Below, in pieces: positions 1 through 6,608 of a stretch of DNA of 7,004 bases. The position numbers and the translations under genes were made by a program. This stretch comes from Bacteroidota bacterium. Its GTDB lineage: Bacteria; Bacteroidota; Bacteroidia; Chitinophagales; LD1. The notes beneath the pieces were generated by a model. It was not told the origin of the DNA and did no database searches. It was given only the letters and a program-made list of their open reading frames with translations. The stretch is taken from positions 1-7,004 of the forward strand of contig PLSN01000175.1 of NCBI GenBank assembly GCA_003165135.1. The letters are read 5' to 3'. Positions within the stretch are counted from its first letter, which is position 1; the number at the start of each line of letters is the position of its first letter.

Positions 1-1500
1 TCTATAGGTAAATTCTATTTCAATACAAGGATACCTTCCATCGATCACTTCATCGCTGACCCTATTGAATCTCAGAATAAAGTCTTTTCATATCTGCTGC
101 ATCGCGCTAAGGATACTGAATTTGGCAAAAAAAATGGCTTCTCTGACATCAAAAATCATCAGGAATTCAAAAGCAATATTTCTTTGCAGGATTACGAATC
201 GCTGAAGCCCTATTTCAAACGTATGCAAGCCTCCGAGGAGGATGTCCTCTGGCCGGGAAGGCTCAGGTGGTTTGCTAAATCAAGTGGCACTACTAACGAC
301 GCAAGTAAATTCATTCCGGTGAGCGCAGAGGGCCTGCATGAATCACATATTAAGACCGGCAAGGATTTTCTGTCTCTCTATCTCAGAAATAAACCCTCAA
401 GTAAGTTTTTTACCGGCAAAGGCCTCGTGATGGGCGGAGCATATCACCCAAATGAGAATAATCCGGATGTTTTCGTGGGTGATGTGTCTGCCATCCTGAT
501 GAAAAATCTCGACACATGGATACAATATTTTCGTGAGCCCGATCTCGCTACTGCTCTGATGAGCGACTGGGAGCAGAAGCTGGACCGGATAGCAGATGTC
601 ACCATGCATCAGAATGTGACAAATATATCCGGTGTACCCTCATGGACACTACTCACGCTACGCAGGGTACTGGAGAAGACCGGACATCGATACATCAAAG
701 ATGTATGGCCGAATATAGAGCTGTATTGCCATGGAGGTGTGGGTTTCGCGCCATACAGGGAGCAGTTTGAGGAGATCATAGGGCAGCCTATAAGCTACCA
801 GAATGTCTACAATGCATCTGAGGGCTTCTTTGCCTTTCAGGATACACTGGACTGCGACGATATGCTCCTGCATCTTGACAATGGTGTCTTCTATGAATTC
901 ATTCCTTTCAACGGAAACCTTGACACTGATAATGTAGTGACCATAGATGGTGTAAAAAAAGGCATCAATTATGCTATGGCGATAAGCACCAATTCCGGTT
1001 TGTGGAGATACATTATTGGCGATACAGTGGAGTTTACTGACATTAGCCCTTACAGGATCAGGATCACAGGCAGGACCAAGCATTACATCAATGTATTCGG
1101 TGAAGAAGTGACCATAGACAACACAGACAAAGCTCTTGCTGCAGCTTGTTTCGATTCAGGCGCCAAGGTCGCGGACTATACCATCGCTCCGGTCTTTACT
1201 ACTTCTCATGGTCAGGGCAATCATCAGTGGGGCATTGAATTCATCAGACCACCGGATGATATAAAGACATTTGAAACAATACTCGACAGCAAACTTCAGG
1301 CACTCAACTCGGACTATCAGGCCAAGCGATCAGCTGACCTTGCAATGGAAAAACTGTTGGTCACACCGCTTCATACGAATACTTTCTACGAATGGCTGAG
1401 GTCAAAAGAAAAACTCGGCAGCCAGCAGAAAATACCCCGCCTGCAGAATGACCGCACCTTTATCAATGAGGTGGTACAAATATCTGAAAGACTGGATTAA
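1..1500 (+). CDS. GH3-family acyl-adenylate-forming amido synthetase, 5' partial
   Basis: The reading frame is open from base 1 to the TAA at 1498-1500, giving 499 visible residues, close to the roughly 500-residue size of the family, so probably only a short N-terminal piece is missing. A TTG at 184 is an internal leucine codon, not the start: the 61 residues before it are in frame and GH3-like. Numbered from the window edge, the three adenylation motifs are present: SSGTTNDASK at about 94-103 (ATP/AMP-binding loop), YNASEG at 270-275, and GLWRYIIGD at 333-341, followed by GRTKHYINVFGEE at 357-369. The family belongs to the ANL-like adenylating enzymes. Plant members (e.g. JAR1, IAA-amido synthetases) join an acyl acid to an amino acid through an acyl-AMP. 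Bacterial members are common in Bacteroidota but their substrates are mostly unknown, so the substrate here is not assigned. No signal peptide can be judged because the N-terminus is missing; the enzyme should be cytoplasmic. Family assignment is firm, specific reaction is not. Confidence 0.93.
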   Translation, partial: SIGKFYFNTRIPSIDHFIADPIESQNKVFSYLLHRAKDTEFGKKNGFSDIKNHQEFKSNISLQDYESLKPYFKRMQASEEDVLWPGRLRWFAKSSGTTNDASKFIPVSAEGLHESHIKTGKDFLSLYLRNKPSSKFFTGKGLVMGGAYHPNENNPDVFVGDVSAILMKNLDTWIQYFREPDLATALMSDWEQKLDRIADVTMHQNVTNISGVPSWTLLTLRRVLEKTGHRYIKDVWPNIELYCHGGVGFAPYREQFEEIIGQPISYQNVYNASEGFFAFQDTLDCDDMLLHLDNGVFYEFIPFNGNLDTDNVVTIDGVKKGINYAMAISTNSGLWRYIIGDTVEFTDISPYRIRITGRTKHYINVFGEEVTIDNTDKALAAACFDSGAKVADYTIAPVFTTSHGQGNHQWGIEFIRPPDDIKTFETILDSKLQALNSDYQAKRSADLAMEKLLVTPLHTNTFYEWLRSKEKLGSQQKIPRLQNDRTFINEVVQISERLD

Positions 1501-1619
1501 GCTAAAAATCACTTACTTGTGCTGTGATCCTTTATAAGTGTCCAAAGTAGTAGAAGTAACCACTCGGGCGCGAATAACTCTGTCTTGCATAATTTATAAA
1601 TCTGCATTAAATTGTATTT

Positions 1620-3914
1620 GTGAATTTATTTCCGGAAAGTAATACTGTAGAAAATCATGCTCTGAACTCAGATTCTGATTTTAAGAGTATTGTGGATATT
1701 TCCCCCTATCCTATCTTTATTCATAGGGGCGGAATAATAAAGTACGCCAATCAACTATCAAAGAAACTGATCCGCGCAGATACGGATGAAGATCTTACGG
1801 GGGTCAATATTGCCCAATACTGTCATCCGGAGGATCTGGCAAGACTAGGAGAAGCTGTGCAAAAGGTGCATGCCACACGTATCAGTGATGTACTTGACTT
1901 CAGGCTGGTCGACCGCGATGGCAACGTCAAAAGGATACAGAGCCGCAGTACAGGCATCAATTTCGGTGGTGAGCTATGCAGGCTGGTACATATTTACAAT
2001 TTTGACCAGATCAAACAGGCGGAAGAAGAAGCCCATCAAAAAGGCGTTTTGATCGATAAACTCATTGAGGTCCTGCCTGACTCACTGCTCGTGATAAACT
2101 CTGTAACCCGCAAACAGATATACAATAACAATTCATTCGTAAGAAGCCTGGGCTATGGTCCTGAGGATTATGAGAAGGAAGGTGATGAGTTTGACCTGTT
2201 ATCAAAGAAGATACATCCCGACGATATGCCCAGGCTGATCACAGCGAGGGATTTCGTCAATGCCCCTGCAAATACAGGCAAATTGATCACTACCGAATAC
2301 CGCGTACTCAATAAAGCAGGAGAATGGAGGTGGATACTGGGGCGCAGCTGCAGCCTCATGCCTGCCGAAAATGGTATTGGCCGTATCAACTTCGGCATTG
2401 TACAGGACATTACAGAGATCAAAGCAAATCAAAGCGAGCTGCTCAACTACCGCAATTTTCAGGAGAAGATAAACAGCACATCTCCAGTACTCGTGACGAT
2501 CTTTGATATATCAAAGCTGACATCGGTATACCGCAGTCAGGATATGGCCCAATGGTTCAATTATTCAGAAGAAGATTTCCCCGAAAAGACCATCGACCTC
2601 ATCCATCCCGAATACAGGGCAGAAGCGATTGAGACGATAATGAACGTCACAAAGCTTCGCGACGGTGAGATACAATCCACCGTTTTCCCTTTTATAGCAG
2701 GAGATGGGAGTATTAAATTTATTCTTACAAGAGCAACACCATTTCAGCGTGATGAGAGCGGACATGTCACACATACACTTTCAGCACATAGCGACATTAC
2801 CGACCTGAAAGAGATAGAATCGAAACTGGATAAAAGCGAAGAAACCCGAAAGGCAATCCTCTATGCAATCCCGGATATGGTGGTGATAGCAGATACCGAT
2901 GGCATCATCGCTGATTATTATCCCAATGCTCTGGACCAACTGGACTTTGAAGGAGTGAGTCTCATCGGCAAAAATCTTACTAAGGTCCTGAATGAGAAAA
3001 ATTACATCAATGTAATGGAGCTTATCAAAAAGACCATTGAAGAAAATAAACTGCACTCTTATACATTTGAGCAAAAGGCCAAGGGCAAGACCTATTATTT
3101 TGAGCTACGCATAGGCCCGTTCTCGGCCAATGAGGTCATCATCCTGACACGGGATATCTCAGATCAGAAAACCACTCAAAATAAGATCGACCATTACAAT
3201 AAAGAGCTTTTTGAAAAAAATCAGGAGCTGGAGCGTTATATCACCTCAAACTCAGAGCTGGAGAAGTTCGCATACATAGCCTCACATGATCTCAGGGAGC
3301 CGCTTCGCAGCCTGACAGGGTTCGCCCAGCTGCTCCAGAAGCGCAATCAGGGCCAGCTGACCCGTGAGTCAGAAGAGTTTATCGAAAACATTATACAAGG
3401 TGCTCAGCGGATGAATACCCTCGTGAGCGGCCTGCTCGAATATTCACGTATCACCTCTGTGGGCAAACCTTTTGCCCATGTCAATCTCTCAGACCTCATA
3501 AAAAAAGTACGATCAGACCTCAAAATCAGTATTGAGGAAAACAAAGCTGAGTTCTTACTATTTGACCTGCCGGACATATACTGCGATGAGCTCCAGGTTC
3601 GGCAGCTTTTTCAAAATCTGATCAGCAATGCAATTAAATTCAGGTCCGACAATGCTCCAATAATCAAAATTTCTGCCGATAAAAACGACAGACATTGGCT
3701 CTTTAAGGTCGAAGACAATGGTATTGGTATTGATATGAAATTCAAAGATCAGGTATTTCAGATATTCTCTCGCCTCCACGCCCAGGACAAATACCAGGGC
3801 TCGGGCATTGGTCTCTCAGTCTGTAAAAAGATACTGGAGCGGCATGGCGGCCAGATATGGCTGGAGTCAACGCCCGGCCGCGGTACCACGATTTTCTTCA
3901 CGATATTGATCTGA
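1620..3914 (+). CDS. multi-PAS soluble sensor histidine kinase
   Basis: A 764-residue kinase with four sensor regions followed by a catalytic core. PAS-like regions lie at about 22-130, 143-268 (PAS_3 type, ending in the PAC-like VQDITEIK), 278-398 (ending HSDITDLKE) and 410-517 (ending TRDISDQK). A coiled-coil linker (about 517-550) leads to a HisKA domain with phospho-acceptor H556 in ASHDLREPL. The HATPase domain has the N box (N666, N670), G1 box EDNGIGID (698-705), G2 box GSGIGLSV (727-734) and a final PGRGTTIFF. The core resembles the phytochrome-type kinases frequent in Bacteroidota and cyanobacteria. No membrane segment or receiver domain is seen, so it is a cytoplasmic kinase that must signal to a separate response regulator, not present in this window. 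The first PAS lacks a clear cofactor-binding signature, and the ligands are unknown. GTG at 1620 is chosen because an in-frame TAA at 1608-1610 excludes longer forms and the next plausible start would cut into the first PAS; no Shine-Dalgarno is seen. Confidence 0.93.
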   Translation: MNLFPESNTVENHALNSDSDFKSIVDISPYPIFIHRGGIIKYANQLSKKLIRADTDEDLTGVNIAQYCHPEDLARLGEAVQKVHATRISDVLDFRLVDRDGNVKRIQSRSTGINFGGELCRLVHIYNFDQIKQAEEEAHQKGVLIDKLIEVLPDSLLVINSVTRKQIYNNNSFVRSLGYGPEDYEKEGDEFDLLSKKIHPDDMPRLITARDFVNAPANTGKLITTEYRVLNKAGEWRWILGRSCSLMPAENGIGRINFGIVQDITEIKANQSELLNYRNFQEKINSTSPVLVTIFDISKLTSVYRSQDMAQWFNYSEEDFPEKTIDLIHPEYRAEAIETIMNVTKLRDGEIQSTVFPFIAGDGSIKFILTRATPFQRDESGHVTHTLSAHSDITDLKEIESKLDKSEETRKAILYAIPDMVVIADTDGIIADYYPNALDQLDFEGVSLIGKNLTKVLNEKNYINVMELIKKTIEENKLHSYTFEQKAKGKTYYFELRIGPFSANEVIILTRDISDQKTTQNKIDHYNKELFEKNQELERYITSNSELEKFAYIASHDLREPLRSLTGFAQLLQKRNQGQLTRESEEFIENIIQGAQRMNTLVSGLLEYSRITSVGKPFAHVNLSDLIKKVRSDLKISIEENKAEFLLFDLPDIYCDELQVRQLFQNLISNAIKFRSDNAPIIKISADKNDRHWLFKVEDNGIGIDMKFKDQVFQIFSRLHAQDKYQGSGIGLSVCKKILERHGGQIWLESTPGRGTTIFFTILI

Positions 3915-3920
3915 TTGCCC

Positions 3921-3928
3921 TATATTTG
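3921..3928 (+). promoter_or_regulatory. candidate Bacteroidota -7 box (TATATTTG)
   Basis: TATATTTG is an exact match to the Bacteroidota -7 consensus TAnnTTTG. It lies in the 37-base gap after the kinase stop and 23 bases before the ATG at 3952, which would leave a leader of roughly 15-20 bases. No good TTTG-type -33 element is found at the usual distance of about 19-21 bases; the best is a weak TTC at 3897-3899. The box also sits in a small CCCT/AGGG inverted repeat (3918-3921 and 3929-3932). If active, it would allow the downstream gene to be expressed independently of the kinase. The match is short enough to occur by chance. Confidence 0.35.
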
Positions 3929-3951
3929 AGGGGTCATTTGATCTACATATT

Positions 3952-4620
3952 ATGAAGTCCTCCCGTACTCCTAAACTTATTTTTGCTCTTCTGCTTCTTG
4001 TCATCATTGGCTCATGGGGCTATCACCGATATACCGTACACAAAAGATATGAGAACATCTCTCGCTTTGATTACCTGCCCAAAGACAGCATTGATTATAG
4101 CTATTACGATCAGGCCACACTGACCACATACCTCGACAACTGCACCAAACTGACCGACCTCGCCAAAACACTCTGGCTGAAAAATGGTGTAGATATATAT
4201 ACCGCAAAGACGGGCTATGGCGAAATACAATCCAGAATAAACCGCTACAACTCTCTGCTCAAATACACAAAAAATCTTGAAGCAAAACTATCGGAGTCCA
4301 AAGACCTCAAAGACCAGGGGCTCGGCAATGACGTGATAGAAGCGATCCTCGACAAGGGAATTACAATAGGTGCAGTAGAAAATGAACGTGATAAAATGGC
4401 GGGTTGTGAATTTCTGAAAGGGAGAAATGTATCTGCACATTCACCCAAAAATGAGATATGGGAAATGCAGAAGCTACTCAACGCAAACGATTACAACATA
4501 AACATCAACGGCATTTTTGACGCCTCTACAGACAGTGCACTGCTTGACTTTCAGAAGAGTAATAATATTTACCCATCACACATCTGTGATGATATCACCC
4601 TAAAGAAACTGGCTGAATGA
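3952..4620 (+). CDS. membrane-anchored protein with C-terminal peptidoglycan-binding-like domain
   Basis: A 222-residue protein. The N-terminus has a basic stretch (MKSSRTPK) followed by a hydrophobic segment at about 9-23 and then more basic residues (YHRYTVHKRY). This reads as an uncleaved signal anchor placing the rest in the periplasm; there is no lipobox cysteine. The C-terminal part (about 168-222) matches the PG_binding_1 pattern: MQKLL at 172-176, then NGIFDASTDSALLDFQKSNN at 186-205, and a closing DDITLKKL. In this family the domain binds cell-wall peptidoglycan and is usually attached to a hydrolase or amidase. Here no catalytic domain is recognised: the middle (about 40-160) is hydrophilic, mostly helical in appearance, and I do not recognise it. 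The usual glycine in the first turn is an Asp-Tyr here, so binding may be altered. It follows the kinase by 37 bases on the same strand and converges with the polyprenyl synthase gene. It could be an envelope-anchored adaptor, but no function is assigned. Confidence 0.82.
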   Translation: MKSSRTPKLIFALLLLVIIGSWGYHRYTVHKRYENISRFDYLPKDSIDYSYYDQATLTTYLDNCTKLTDLAKTLWLKNGVDIYTAKTGYGEIQSRINRYNSLLKYTKNLEAKLSESKDLKDQGLGNDVIEAILDKGITIGAVENERDKMAGCEFLKGRNVSAHSPKNEIWEMQKLLNANDYNININGIFDASTDSALLDFQKSNNIYPSHICDDITLKKLAE

Positions 4621-4626
4621 ATTTAA

Positions 4627-4659
4627 AACCCTCAAAGGGTTCAGAACCCTTTGAGGGTT
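4627..4659. terminator. perfect 15-bp hairpin between convergent genes, likely bidirectional terminator
   Basis: The arms 4627-4641 (AACCCTCAAAGGGTT) and 4645-4659 (AACCCTTTGAGGGTT) are exact reverse complements separated by the 3-base loop CAG. The hairpin begins 7 bases after the stop of the membrane-anchored protein gene and ends 5 bases before the stop of the polyprenyl synthase gene on the other strand, which is the expected place for a shared terminator. Read on the minus strand, the stem ends in TT followed by TTAAAT, a short T-rich tail; on the plus strand the tail (AGCACTTATAT) has no T run. It should therefore work better for the minus-strand gene. Each arm is also a palindrome on its own (AACCCT, 3 bases, AGGGTT), so the element could alternatively fold as two 6-bp hairpins. 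A dispersed repeat copy is another possible reading. Confidence 0.68.
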
Positions 4660-4664
4660 AGCAC

Positions 4665-5636
4665 TTATATGGATCTATTAATAGTAAACTGGATCATCTC
4701 ATAGATCGAGCTGCGGGCATCATTCTCCGGAAAAGAATTAAGGATATTTTCTGCTTCAGTTTTATATTCATTCATTTTAACCTTCGCATAGTCCATGCCA
4801 CCATTAGTGCGCACCATATCTATCACCCAGCGTACTTTTTCCATATTAGTATTTTCATTCTTCACGATGTTGATGATCTTGCGGCGGTCAGAGGAGCATA
4901 CTTTGCCGAGTGTATAGATGAGCGGCAACGTCATTTTGCGCTCTTTGATGTCAATGCCACGTGGCTTGCCGATCTCTGCCTCCTCATAGTCGAAGAGATC
5001 ATCTTTGATCTGAAAAGCAATGCCGATCTTTTCACCCATCTGTTTTACCCGCGCTATTATTGCTTCATCAGTCGTAGTCGTCGCCGCCCCGCTCGCACAG
5101 GCGGAGGCGATGAGCGATGCTGTCTTCTGACGGATGATCTCAAAGTAAATATCCTCCTTTATGTCAAGCTTTCTTGCCTTTTCGAGCTGCAGCAACTCGC
5201 CCTCGCTCATCTCTTTGATGGTATTGGAGAGCAGACCTAGTAGTTTGTACTGATTATTCTCAATGGATAGCGCCAAGCCTTTCGCCAAAAGGAAATCACC
5301 CACCAGCACAGCGATCTTATTTTTCCATAAAGCATTGATGGAGAAAAAGCCGCGTCTCTTGTAGGAGTCATCTACGACATCATCATGCACTAGTGTAGCT
5401 GTATGCAGTATCTCTACCAGCGAAGCAGCCACATATGTAGCCTCATTGATCTCGCCACAGAGTTTAGCACTGAGAAATACAAACATGGGGCGCATCTGCT
5501 TTCCCTTGCGGGTCACGATATAGTGGGTGATACGGTCGAGCAGCGGAGCTTTGCTGCGCATGGACTCACGAAATCTGACCTCAAATTCATCGAGCTCCTT
5601 TTCTATTGGTTTTTTGATTTCGTCCAGCGTGGCCAT
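4665..5636 (-). CDS. trans-polyprenyl diphosphate synthase (long-chain type)
   Basis: A 323-residue protein of the IspA/IspB-type polyprenyl synthetase family, which extends an allylic diphosphate with isopentenyl diphosphate in the cytoplasm. The substrate motifs are all present: KGKQMRP (44-50) for the isopentenyl diphosphate site, first aspartate-rich motif DDVVD (85-89), a QKT-type motif (R169-Q170-K171-T172), second aspartate-rich motif DDLFD (212-216), and the conserved GKPRGIDIKERKMTLPLIY segment just after. The fifth residue before the first motif is alanine (A80), where short-chain synthases carry a bulky aromatic. By the known chain-length rule this favours a long product, probably the menaquinone side chain used in Bacteroidota respiration. 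The frame is open up to a GTG at 5696, but ATG at 5636 (MATLDEIKKP) is chosen because homologues as I recall them begin here and the 20 extra residues look like translated promoter sequence. No Shine-Dalgarno is seen. It is divergent from the hydrolase and not in an operon with other isoprenoid genes here. Confidence 0.93.
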   Translation of the reverse strand: MATLDEIKKPIEKELDEFEVRFRESMRSKAPLLDRITHYIVTRKGKQMRPMFVFLSAKLCGEINEATYVAASLVEILHTATLVHDDVVDDSYKRRGFFSINALWKNKIAVLVGDFLLAKGLALSIENNQYKLLGLLSNTIKEMSEGELLQLEKARKLDIKEDIYFEIIRQKTASLIASACASGAATTTTDEAIIARVKQMGEKIGIAFQIKDDLFDYEEAEIGKPRGIDIKERKMTLPLIYTLGKVCSSDRRKIINIVKNENTNMEKVRWVIDMVRTNGGMDYAKVKMNEYKTEAENILNSFPENDARSSIYEMIQFTINRSI

Positions 5637-5644
5637 CCAGGGCG

Positions 5645-5652
5645 CTAAAGTA
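5645..5652 (-). promoter_or_regulatory. weak candidate -7 box for polyprenyl synthase (TACTTTAG)
   Basis: Read on the minus strand, TACTTTAG matches five of the six fixed positions of TAnnTTTG. A CCTG lies 19 bases further upstream at the -33 position, a poor match to TTTG. The box ends only 8 bases before the ATG at 5636, so the transcript would have almost no leader. The evidence is weak; the AT-rich 5697-5745 stretch is another place where the promoter could be. Confidence 0.2.
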
Positions 5653-5745
5653 ATAAAAGTTAATGTAGGGACAGGCGGCGACCTGACCTTGCTCACAATT
5701 CAATTAATTATTCCTTTTTCCCTATTATCTCTTCTCTATAAAGTA

Positions 5746-5753
5746 TAGTTTTG
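5746..5753 (+). promoter_or_regulatory. candidate -7 box for the hydrolase operon (TAGTTTTG)
   Basis: TAGTTTTG is an exact match to TAnnTTTG at the end of an AT-rich stretch (5697-5753) that separates the divergent polyprenyl synthase and hydrolase genes. Only five bases lie between the box and the ATG at 5759, so transcription would begin at or very near the start codon. No clear TTTG is found about 19-21 bases upstream; the region there is pyrimidine-rich. Either the mRNA is leaderless or the real promoter lies further up and this match is chance. Confidence 0.38.
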
Positions 5754-5758
5754 CGCGC

Positions 5759-6607
5759 ATGATCTCAAAATTGAATATTGTACTGCAGTCGCCGCATGGG
5801 CGACCATTTCTCACAGATGTATTTTATGTAGAAAACAATCAAAAGAAACCGATCGTGATCTTTTCGCACGGTTTTGCCGGATTTAAGGACTGGGGAGCCT
5901 TTAACCTTATGGCCAAAGCTTTTGCAGAAGCTGGTTTTGTCTTCGTGAAGCATAATTTCTCGCATGATGGGACTACGATAGACCAACCAACTGAATTCGC
6001 CGACATAGAGGCGTTTGGTAATAATAATATCAGCAAAGAACTCGACGACCTCGGAGTAGTAATAGACTGGGTGTGCTCTGATGCCTTCCCCGTCGATAAG
6101 AATGAGGCCGACATAAACCAGATATACCTCATAGGCCATAGCCGTGGCGGTGGACTCGTGATACTCAAAGCCGGTGAGGACAGCAGAGTGAAGAAAATCG
6201 CTCCTTGGAATAGTGTCAATGAGTATGGTAAGTACTGGAAGAAAGAGGAGATGGATAAGATCAAAAATGATGGTGTGATCTATGTCACAAACTCCCGCAC
6301 CAAGCAGAGTCTGCCTATATACTGGCAGATGTATGAAGACTATTTCGCTCATCTGCAGCGCCTGTATATACCTGATGTGGTGAAACGCCTTGCCATTCCT
6401 ATGGTGATCATACATGGCACGAATGACGAGACAGTACCATACGCTGTAGCACTGGAAATGCAATCATGGAAGCCAGATGCGATGCTCATACCGATAGAAG
6501 GAGCTAATCATGTTTTCGGCGCAAGACATCCCTGGACTGAGGAGACCATACCTGTAGACCTGAATAAAGCAATTACAGAAACTGTTCGGTTTTTTAAATT
6601 GCAATAA
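5759..6607 (+). CDS. alpha/beta hydrolase (serine hydrolase)
   Basis: A 282-residue single-domain alpha/beta hydrolase with the catalytic triad visible: nucleophile S128 in GHSRGG (126-131), acid D223 in HGTNDETVP (219-227), and H251 in GANHVFG. The oxyanion-hole strand is VIFSHGFAGFKDWG (33-46), and a lid-like insertion lies at about 150-205. It resembles the Hydrolase_4/dienelactone-hydrolase-like enzymes of Bacteroidota; the substrate is unknown and could be an ester, thioester or peptide. There is no signal peptide, so it should act in the cytoplasm. ATG at 5759 is chosen because the first beta strand (KLNIVLQSPHGRPF) begins right after it. No Shine-Dalgarno precedes it. The stop codon is followed after one base by the start of the binding-protein gene, indicating co-transcription and probably translational coupling. 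A 232-residue open frame on the opposite strand is a shadow of this gene. Confidence 0.92.
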   Translation: MISKLNIVLQSPHGRPFLTDVFYVENNQKKPIVIFSHGFAGFKDWGAFNLMAKAFAEAGFVFVKHNFSHDGTTIDQPTEFADIEAFGNNNISKELDDLGVVIDWVCSDAFPVDKNEADINQIYLIGHSRGGGLVILKAGEDSRVKKIAPWNSVNEYGKYWKKEEMDKIKNDGVIYVTNSRTKQSLPIYWQMYEDYFAHLQRLYIPDVVKRLAIPMVIIHGTNDETVPYAVALEMQSWKPDAMLIPIEGANHVFGARHPWTEETIPVDLNKAITETVRFFKLQ

Positions 6608-6608
6608 G

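Noticed and set aside
658..1083. 141-residue open frame on the minus strand
   Set aside because: It is opposite conserved GH3 motifs and has no recognisable features of its own.
1508..1528. ATCAC/GTGAT inverted repeat just after the GH3 stop as a terminator
   Set aside because: The stem is only 5 A/T-rich pairs with an 11-base loop and just three T residues follow; too weak to call.
1585..1620. TTG, 20 bases, then TAAATTGT as a promoter for the kinase gene
   Set aside because: TAAATTGT departs from TAnnTTTG at the last two positions and is too close to the GTG; nothing else convincing was seen in 1501-1619.
3925..3932. Shared 8-mer TTTGAGGG at 3925-3932 and 4650-4657 flanking the membrane-anchored protein gene
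   Set aside because: An 8-base match in a 7-kb window is close to what chance gives, and the surrounding bases differ, so no mobile cassette or repeat pair is claimed.
5765..6463. 232-residue open frame on the minus strand
   Set aside because: It lies wholly opposite the alpha/beta hydrolase, whose triad and family motifs are clear; the antisense product resembles nothing known.
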